Below, in pieces: positions 56,691 through 64,000 of a stretch of 64,000 nt of DNA. Positions within the stretch are counted from its first letter, which is position 1; the number at the start of each line of letters is the position of its first letter. The notes below the pieces were generated by a model, which saw only the letters and a program-made list of their open reading frames with translations, searched no databases and had not been told where the DNA came from. Source of the stretch: Oidiodendron maius Zn (taxonomy: Eukaryota > Ascomycota > Leotiomycetes > Myxotrichaceae); assembly GCA_000827325.1 (NCBI GenBank), contig KN832875.1, forward strand, positions 1,364,001 to 1,428,000, in the 5' to 3' direction. The position numbers and the translations under genes were made by a program.

Positions 56691-57839
56691 CTAGTCGTAC
56701 TGGCCCGGCCGGAGCAGGATGTCTTCGCAGTTGGCGTCGAAGCGGAGATTCCACAGGCGAATGGAAGCCATGAACTTCTCCGTGGGCTCGAGCTGGCGAT
56801 CGCGTCCGAAGATGGAATCGACGAACTCGATGCCAGCGTTCTTGCCCAGCTGTGCAGAATCCTTGCCATGTTTCTTGCCCGCTTTGAGCATGGGCGTCTC
56901 ACAGGCCTTCAGTAGCTTCTTCAATTTATCGGTCAATCTCTCTCCGGACTCGATGAAGTCCTCGACCATGTCGCGGGACTCTTCCTTGCGGATGCGCGGC
57001 ATGCACTCCTCGGCCCGCTTGACCTTGCCGGCGAGCTGGATGAGGAGGAGCCACAGCTCGCCGGCCATGTCCGCTATGGGCGTCGCGGGCCCGTGGTGGT
57101 AGACGGTCCAGTCGTAGATCCACTTGCCGAGGCTGTTAGCGTCGAAGACGCTGCCTAGAAGCATGATGGGCTCTTCAGACGGGTCCCAGTTCTTGAGGGA
57201 GTAGCCCGGGGGGATGCGATGCCTCCGCGCGTCGGCCTCGGTAGCCTTGGCCACGGGCGGGGGCTTCTTGGGCGAGGTGGAGGGGCGGGCCGTGTGCGGT
57301 CGCTGAGGCGTCGAGGAGGATTGGCGCCGGCGCCGCGGGGTGGATTCGTGGCGGGGCGAATCGCCAAGGTCGTCGTAGGTCGCGTGTGCCTGGGAATAGT
57401 AGTACTGATCAGTGCCATGCCCATGATACTTGTAAGTTGCCTTCCTCGGCCGTTGAACGGGCTCGCGGTAGCGGACGCCATTGACCACAAACTCTGCGTA
57501 TTCATAATCATCCTCGTCGGATTCCCCATGAGAGGCTCGATAGGAGTAAGAATTTCGCCGCTTCGCTTCATAGCGCGGAGGCGCCGACCAAGAACTTTGT
57601 TTGCGACTCACATTGGCAGCAGTCGCGTAGTATCCGCTGGAATTATACCTGGGCGAGAACGCGCCGCGAGGGGAGTATCCGTAGGCGTCGCCCGAGCTGG
57701 TATGTCGTGTATGGTGTCGTGAGGAGGGTCGTGGCGCGTAGTATCCGTGGGGTCCTGATGGCGAGGCCGCTGGCGACGGCGTCGCGCTGAAGGGGTAGTA
57801 ACCTCCGGGGGGAGTGTTGTATGGAGAAAAGGTGTTCAT
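56691..57839 (-). CDS. Conserved fungal protein, often annotated 'vegetative cell wall protein gp1'-like, function unknown
   Basis: A single exon of 382 residues starting MNTFSPYNTPPGGYYPFSAT. The first ~200 residues are Pro/Ser/Tyr/Arg-rich and disordered, with an acidic island (ESDEDDYEYAEFVVNGVRYR). From about 205 a globular region starts: RIPPGYSLKNWDPSEEPIML, then LGSVFDANSLGKWIYDWTVY and MAGELWLLLIQLAGKVKRAE, followed by helices with ESRDMVEDFIESGERLTDKL and LEPTEKFMASIRLWNLRFD. There is no signal peptide, so the common cell-wall label, which comes from Pro-rich similarity, is unreliable. The conserved helical C-terminal half is the real family mark and resembles a small intracellular helical domain. 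Function is unknown to me. It is followed upstream by a 6-kb gene-free region. Confidence 0.85.
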   Translation of the reverse strand: MNTFSPYNTPPGGYYPFSATPSPAASPSGPHGYYAPRPSSRHHTRHTSSGDAYGYSPRGAFSPRYNSSGYYATAANVSRKQSSWSAPPRYEAKRRNSYSYRASHGESDEDDYEYAEFVVNGVRYREPVQRPRKATYKYHGHGTDQYYYSQAHATYDDLGDSPRHESTPRRRRQSSSTPQRPHTARPSTSPKKPPPVAKATEADARRHRIPPGYSLKNWDPSEEPIMLLGSVFDANSLGKWIYDWTVYHHGPATPIADMAGELWLLLIQLAGKVKRAEECMPRIRKEESRDMVEDFIESGERLTDKLKKLLKACETPMLKAGKKHGKDSAQLGKNAGIEFVDSIFGRDRQLEPTEKFMASIRLWNLRFDANCEDILLRPGQYD

Positions 57840-60800
57840 GATTTCTTATCTTCTGCGATCTGGTGGCTCCTGGCTCTTTTTGGTGTCCCACCCGACACCT
57901 GTAACAAAAGGAGAAAAGGAAAGGAAACAACGAGGAAAGGCGCGCCGCAGTCAGGGCACGTGGGAGATTGTGACGAGCCCGTCACCGTGGTATGTAGTCG
58001 GTACGAGAAGAGGAAGGGGAGGCCGTCGTCGTTGATCCGGACATGTCAGGAGCCAGGTACGGGATGTCCCACGATGGAGATATCTAGGGGGTCGGAGTCG
58101 AAGGGGGTTCGACTTCGGGAGCAGGAAGTGTCGCCTTGCGCGAACGTCGTGGTGGTGGTGATGGTGGAGTCGCTGCTGGAAGATCGCGCGCAGTTTGGCC
58201 GGGAATTCCGTCCAAGGAGGGCTGATCACGGTGGTGGTGAAGGTTGGTGAATTTTGTATAATATGAGGGAAGAGAGAAAAGGCGAAATAGGTGGCTGGGG
58301 GCGGGCGAGATGCTATTTAACGAGGTGTGGACCGGGGAGGGGGGGGCAGGAACCCAGTGTGAAAATGGACTGTGGATGCGTTGGCGCACAAACAAGGGGC
58401 AGGGAGGCCCGGGCGGTCGGTGGCTGTACGGGGACTCACACCCTCTTTGTCAGTGCCCGTTGCGCCGAGAATAGTAATATATAGAGGGGGAAATGGTCCG
58501 CAGAAGACAAAACAGAGAAGCAGAGGGGCGAGGGGGGAAGGGAGAAGAGAAGAAAAGAAACAAGAGAGAAGAGTCAAGACGGAGGCGCCGAGTGCTAGGT
58601 GGAATCGGCGAGCGGGTTCTGGCAGGCACGAGAAAGTGAGAGAGTGTGAGAGAGAGACAGCGCGCACAAACTTGATTACCAATCACATTTCCAAAGCACA
58701 GAAGGGAATAGAAGACTGACCAGAGCAGGCGAAAAGTCAAAATATGACTATTCCATGCCACTCATACTCGTCATGAGTCTGAAATGACCCCGACCCAACA
58801 TGGATGGCCCGTCCGACTACCGCGAGAGGCGAAGAGCGCCGACGACTCGGTTCCCCCTTTGCCTTCGCGAGACGGCCGACCAGGATAGTCCTCTGAGCGA
58901 AATTGGATCAGCGCGTGGTGGAGTCACTCTGGAAGGACTCTGGATCTCTGGCCCCCGAGGCGCAAGACTGGAGCCTGTGGTGGTGCGCTGACGTTCAATT
59001 GTCGAATGGCCGGACGGTGCTGCGTTTTGGCTCGCGGAGTGGTTGGCGATGGACGGCCCGCGGCGAATAGCTTTGGGGAGGCCAAACCAGCTGGGAGGAG
59101 GAGTGGGCTGAAGCGCAGCTCATATACATTGTACGAGAGTAATGGTGGCGAAAATAAGGGCAAGGAAAGCGGAATTTTGCCCTCCTCACCTTGCTCAGCA
59201 GCAGCCGTTCTCCCCTCTTTCTTACCACATCCTCGATCTCATCCTCCAGGATGAGGGGCATGACCTTCAAGCTCGCACAATTTCAACCTCCCCCTCGTCG
59301 ACAGGGCGGCGCCCACTCTCTACGACGGCTTGCTTCTGGATCCGCCGCGCTCCCGTGCAAAGATGTCGCGCGTCCCTCATACTGACCGGGTTGCTTGCTC
59401 GACCCCTCGCTGAAAACCTTGAACCTTCTCGGCCGCATTTCCCCTGCCCTGGATATCACCCGACTGTGAATGAACGCGGTGTATTTCCCTCTCCGTTTCT
59501 GAGATCGCCTTCCCTTCATCGACGAGACCACGCTCGACGGGTCTCCCGTCACACCCGCCCGCTGCACGGGGTCCACCATGCGAAGACGCTGCTGCATGAC
59601 GGAAAGGGCCAGATTCTACCTCCACATCGGGCCCTAACGCGTGGGTGGGAGGAAGAGGATGTAGTGTCGAAAGTGTGAACCTTTCACTACCCATGCTTAA
59701 TCTTGCGAAAGTAGCATCCGCATCCTCTGGCGCTCAGCGACTCGGAGTAAGACAGGCTCCATATTGTGAGCATCCCAGCAAACCCTCCTGGCCACTACGA
59801 CCGAGGGCTTACTTCCATAGCAAGTATTGACCTGAGACCTGCCATCCGTGACGAGCATTGATCACGGCCCCTGGACTGTGTAATTTGCAGAGTTTTCACG
59901 ACGGCCGCCCTTGAATGGCACGGATCCAGACCTGGGCCTCTCCCGGCACCCGACCAAGAGGTACACCGACTCTTTGTCCTTCGTTTGTCCTTTCATGCCT
60001 TTTGAATCAACGGCCCACGTCTGGGTCTCCATTGCTCGCGATCGCGCGCGATGGAGCAGCCAGCATGCATACCTCGAGGTAAGTATTGGGCCTGGACGCT
60101 TTTGCCGCAGGGTTGGGTGACGGCTCTGCATCGTGTTCCACTGGATCGTAGCGCACTTACAAAACCCATGCTGGCACGTTGGCCATGGGATCATTGGTGC
60201 CAGATTGGCCTTTTCGTGGGTCCCCGGTTCCGACAGTGCACGCATGCGTTCGTTCTTCTCTCGCTGCGCGCTCCCTCCCGTGCCGGCCCTTGCGCTGCGA
60301 GCCCGCCCACATTGGCTGCCAGTAAGGGACGTCACACTCTAGCCAACCCCTCAGGACGTCGGGGCCTAAATTCCTTCGCCGTCTCCTTCCATCCTTCCAA
60401 GGCTAAGAGCATACAGTCGAGGTAGTCCCATATGCATTCCTACGTGTACAACTGCAGGAATCGGCCTTCGGCCCTGTGACGTAGCGTAGATCTCTCTCTT
60501 CCTCTCGAACGGCTCTGGTCGAGGGAGCTCAATCGCGCGCTCCATCTCTCCTCCCTCTCCCTCCTCTCCCTTCGTCTCAAGGCGATCCCTCCCCCAATCG
60601 TAGGCTTCTTCCTTCTTGCTCCTCTTCCTTCTCCTCCCCGGCCGGTTGCCTGCCCCGAACGGGCAACTGGAATGTCGGATCCTCCGGGGGTCGTATTCTC
60701 TGTTGGTACCGGGCCTCGGCGCGTGCATCCCGGACACCATCTTCGCATCCTCGTTCCGCGGGTCATCAGATTCGGGGGCCGCGCTTAGACACAAACATCG

Positions 60801-63800
60801 CCAATGGAAACGCATCGCGCAGATGTGACGAGTTTTGTTGAGCCTCAAACACCGCACTTGTCTATCGTTGCCTTTTGGGGGCCAATATCACCCACAAACC
60901 ACAGCCAAAAAGGATGCTTGACGCCCGGTAAGTCTAATGAGAGAGGAGCCGTGTTTCAGCGCCTTGGAGTCATGAGAACCGCTGGCTGGGGTGCGTGTGG
61001 GCTGAGTCACGTGTGACAGGCCTAAACGAATGGCTGAAATTCTTCTTCGGGACCCGACCCCCGCGCTCCAGAAGGCGAGTATTCGCCTCAACGTCGTCAT
61101 CACCATTTAACAGATGCACGTTGCCTGCGAATGCCTATCACCGTTTACTTCTCCCGCTTGGATGCCACCATCGCCCCCGATAGTACCGTCGTTGGTGTTT
61201 CCCAACCTTATTAGTCATCGCTAGATGATTCGCTTTCTTCGCAGGGTCTGATGACCGAGCGAGAAGATATCAAAGGGCTTGTTTCCCTTCTTGTGCGTCG
61301 CCGGTTCCCTCCTCACGTCCTGTTATCTCTTCCCAAAGCGCAGACTAGTACAGGCAGTTCTTGTCCCCGTCATGCTACCCGGGGTTTGTGTGCTTGGCTC
61401 GAATTATTCTGCCACGGGGTTTAGATATATCCGGTGACTCAAAGAAGATGTGAATTTATGTGAATTATATGGATCGAATGTTATCGTGCTGCGTTATTTT
61501 CCCCCCTATCCCATCTCTTACTTTTGTGTACGATGCTGAGAGGCGAGTTGCTTCATCACGAGCAGGCACAGGAGCTTCGTTGTCCTATCAAGCAGCGTCG
61601 AGTCATAATACAAAACAGAGAAACGTTGCGCCACCGGTCTTGCCATCTGTTGCTCGTACCCTGGCAAATAGCGTCAGTCAGAGCTCTCTAAACTTGACCT
61701 TCTTCACAATCCTGTGAAAAATCTCTCTGTGTATCCTACGAGGATCGTGGTAGTCATCGAAGGATCATCTGAGTCCCTTGCGAGGGTGGTGACTGAGTTG
61801 ATCAATGTGTGCGATGAATATTTGCGCTTGTCCTTATTGCACCCTTGCACTTGATACGACTCCTCAAATTGCTACTGAATCCAAGACTCCATCTCATTAC
61901 CAGAATCACGTTGGTTTGGGGGCCATGACTCTTGGGTAGTCAGGATGTAGGACTGTACAGCCGAATACCATCCCCCGCATCCGTCATGGAGGAGGAGCAC
62001 TCTGTGAAATCCTCCGGCTGTGGAGGAGAGGGCGCTAAGGCTATCTGTCTATCTGTCCGGTCTTACGCTGTGGAGAGGTTCCCTGCATGATTTGTTTGGC
62101 CGACTTTGGAGAGGTCGGCATTTTGGGCTTATATATCTACTCTTGTATTGGATTTGATATTTATCTACAATGGCCGCTGGGCTTTACCGTCTTCCATGAA
62201 CACAAAGATATGTTTCAGAGCTTTCTTGCTCCTCTTCAGAGCCTATTGAAAGTCTAGTCGATTGGCATAGTAGTTAGAAGGAGGTAGACAGGGACAGCTG
62301 TGGACTGTAAGGTACCTACCTACCTTACTTGGGTGTAGTACCATATACCAAATCAATTTACGTACCTTCTCTTACAATCAGCCCTCAATAGGTGCTTTGT
62401 AAGTCGTGCATAACGTCACAGTAACTGCATGAAGCTGCTGGCTCTTACGCAAATACGCTTACCACCCCATCATCCCGCCTTATTACTTGCATCCAATGTC
62501 CGTCAGCTGCCGTAACGCGGGCTTACGGATAGCCATATCGCGCCGTTGGTTCGCCCGTCCCACCACACCCTCAATATATTGCTGCTGTTACACATCGGGG
62601 AACGAGAGAAGGTGCGAGCGGGAATCCGTTTGTCTCGTGCAGCCCATCGCACGGCCCCAGCGCTGTGTTTTGTTTGTGGAGGGTGCGCGCGGGTGAAGGG
62701 GTTTCGGACAGTTGCTTCGCCGTCGGCAGAAAAGTAATGTTTCGCGCACTGAGATGGATGGTGTGGGTTGCATTCCTGCCAATAGGCTGGACCCTTACGC
62801 ACTGAACACTTGCGCCCCGACACCACATTCCAGGAACGCCGGCGAGTTTTCCCACTCTGCCTTGCATACTGTACAGATGTGCGTCGAGAAGACGATCTCG
62901 AATCTCTACAGTTCGCCCAAAAATAGGACACTCCACACCCACAATCCCCTCGGCCAACCCCCGCCCTCGTCGCAAACCAACGTAAGCACAACAATCAGTC
63001 TATCGATAAGACGGGTGATCGGATCCCGCCGCCTGCATGCAGACGCTCAGCCCACACATGGCACGACTGTCAGCTGGGCTTGCGATACGCTAGAACCCCG
63101 AGAGAACGGCGCAGCGGCTCGCCATTGTCCTGACCCAGCCCATGAGAAAGCGCTAGTGGCGAGGCTTTGTGACTTCGGCGCTGTAATACCGGGCTGAAGC
63201 GCCGTCGGTGCAAGTACCGAGCCTATCGTGGACAATTTTGCGAGTTTCCTGTTTTTCTTCTCAGCTGTAGGCGAAAAGTTCATACACGCGCCGCCGGCTT
63301 GGGGAAGGCGAGTTGCATCGTTGCTGAACGTCCCATCACATCACATCAGCGCAGCCAACCATCGCCTCGCATTACCCGTCCAGCTCTCTACCACACTCTA
63401 TGCTTGTGCCTCGCCCGCAGCCTGCTCATACTACGCAGCGTGTGGTCGAAAACGCCGGCGAGATTCGTTTGATTTTTACGTCAAGGGCCGTTGGAAACTC
63501 CTGTATGGCCTTCCTCCTGGAGCCAAACAAGGGATGCGCGCTAGGGCTGACATCTGAAGCAGTTTGTACTAAAGATACCGCCAGGAAGAGGGCCGGCCCC
63601 CAACGTGGGAACCTGGCCCGGCGTCTACTCACCATTCAGGGGCGGAGCGAGCGTGGTGGGAGCCTATTGGGACGAACTTCTTGCACGAGGCTGGGCTCTA
63701 TCACACAACCTTCGGACGGCTGGGTTTCGAACTTTATTGCTTTTGTGTTGCAGAGGGAAGCCTCTCCTTGGGAGCGAGACAGAGACGGGGCCCTGGATAA

Positions 63801-64000
63801 GGTTGAGTAGCAGGGGTTCAGATTTCGTGATTTGAGTTCCAATCGAGGATCTCTTGCGTCACGGGTTTGGAGTGTCGACCACGGGACTACAGCCTTGCAC
63901 TTGCCTGACCAGGCTTTGAGCTTCAAGGGACGGACGAGGCTACACGATGCATTACATACGGTTTCTTAAGCTTCCCCGGCTGTTATCGACTCCGTCTCCT
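57840..64000. other. Six-kilobase GC-rich region without a supported gene
   Basis: Many overlapping open frames occur on both strands, as expected by chance in GC-rich DNA; none has a domain, a consistent codon pattern or a convincing splice structure. 57.9-58.7 kb is pyrimidine-rich on the minus strand and probably holds the promoter and leader of the gene starting at 57839. Small tracts include GGTGGTGGTGATGGTGGAG at about 58150-58168 and short CG-rich palindromes near 60037-60048. AT content rises from about 61.4 kb. No tRNA fold, transposon end or conserved protein was recognised; a gene crossing the right edge cannot be ruled out. Confidence 0.4.

Noticed and set aside
60366-60857. Antisense 163-codon Arg/Glu-rich frame
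   Set aside because: Composition follows the purine-rich strand of simple sequence; no family resemblance, and overlapping frames are equally long.
62503-63197. Overlapping frames of about 160 codons on both strands
   Set aside because: Equal-length overlapping frames on opposite strands with no domain suggest chance.

Overview
This window is nuclear DNA of a filamentous ascomycete (Pezizomycotina). The evidence is dense, intron-poor genes with short spliceosomal introns (mostly 43-122 bp, GT...AG, often with a CTAAC/CTGAC-like branch site), a Zn2Cys6 transcription factor, an RTA1-family protein, a rapamycin-type TOR kinase, and several long low-complexity proteins of the kind conserved only among filamentous ascomycetes. 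The class (perhaps Leotiomycetes) is only an impression from protein resemblance. I see no intact transposon, viral element, CRISPR array, rRNA or tRNA.

Layout. 0-13.3 kb is a compact housekeeping block: the 3' part of a dysferlin-domain peroxin, YIP1 (Golgi traffic), PAM16 (mitochondrial import), a BTB-like protein, a coiled-coil protein with a possible kinetochore role, an oxidoreductase-like-domain protein, DPM3 (dolichol-phosphate-mannose synthase) and ribosomal protein eL13. 13.3-20.1 kb is gene-poor, with at most two weak orphan genes. 20.1-46.8 kb is a second block: a 1,266-residue disordered protein, RTF2, the TOR kinase (five exons, 2,443 residues), a SmgGDS-like armadillo protein, a D-2-hydroxyacid dehydrogenase, XPT1, a metallo-beta-lactamase-fold enzyme, a TMEM135-like membrane protein and an LRRC40-like protein. 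46.8-57.8 kb carries a coiled-coil protein, then a small accessory-looking group (PhyH dioxygenase, Zn2Cys6 regulator, RTA1 membrane protein) and a conserved protein of unknown function. 57.8-64.0 kb has no gene I can support.

How the genes relate. Most are independent housekeeping functions. TOR and the SmgGDS-like gene lie head-to-tail, and TOR is divergent from RTF2 across a 321-bp promoter that holds a perfect 9-bp inverted repeat. The PhyH/Zn2Cys6/RTA1 trio at 50.3-55.5 kb is the only place that looks like a co-regulated metabolic or resistance unit. Exon structures were read by eye from frame continuity, splice signals and family resemblance. Several small genes (DPM3, the starts of PAM16 and of the PhyH gene) become visible only after splicing.

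I found no convincing new biological system. The most useful leads are the inverted repeat in the RTF2-TOR promoter, a tandem CAGTAG acceptor in TOR whose upstream choice would remove the FATC domain, the PhyH/regulator/RTA1 trio, and ATG-only first exons in two genes.
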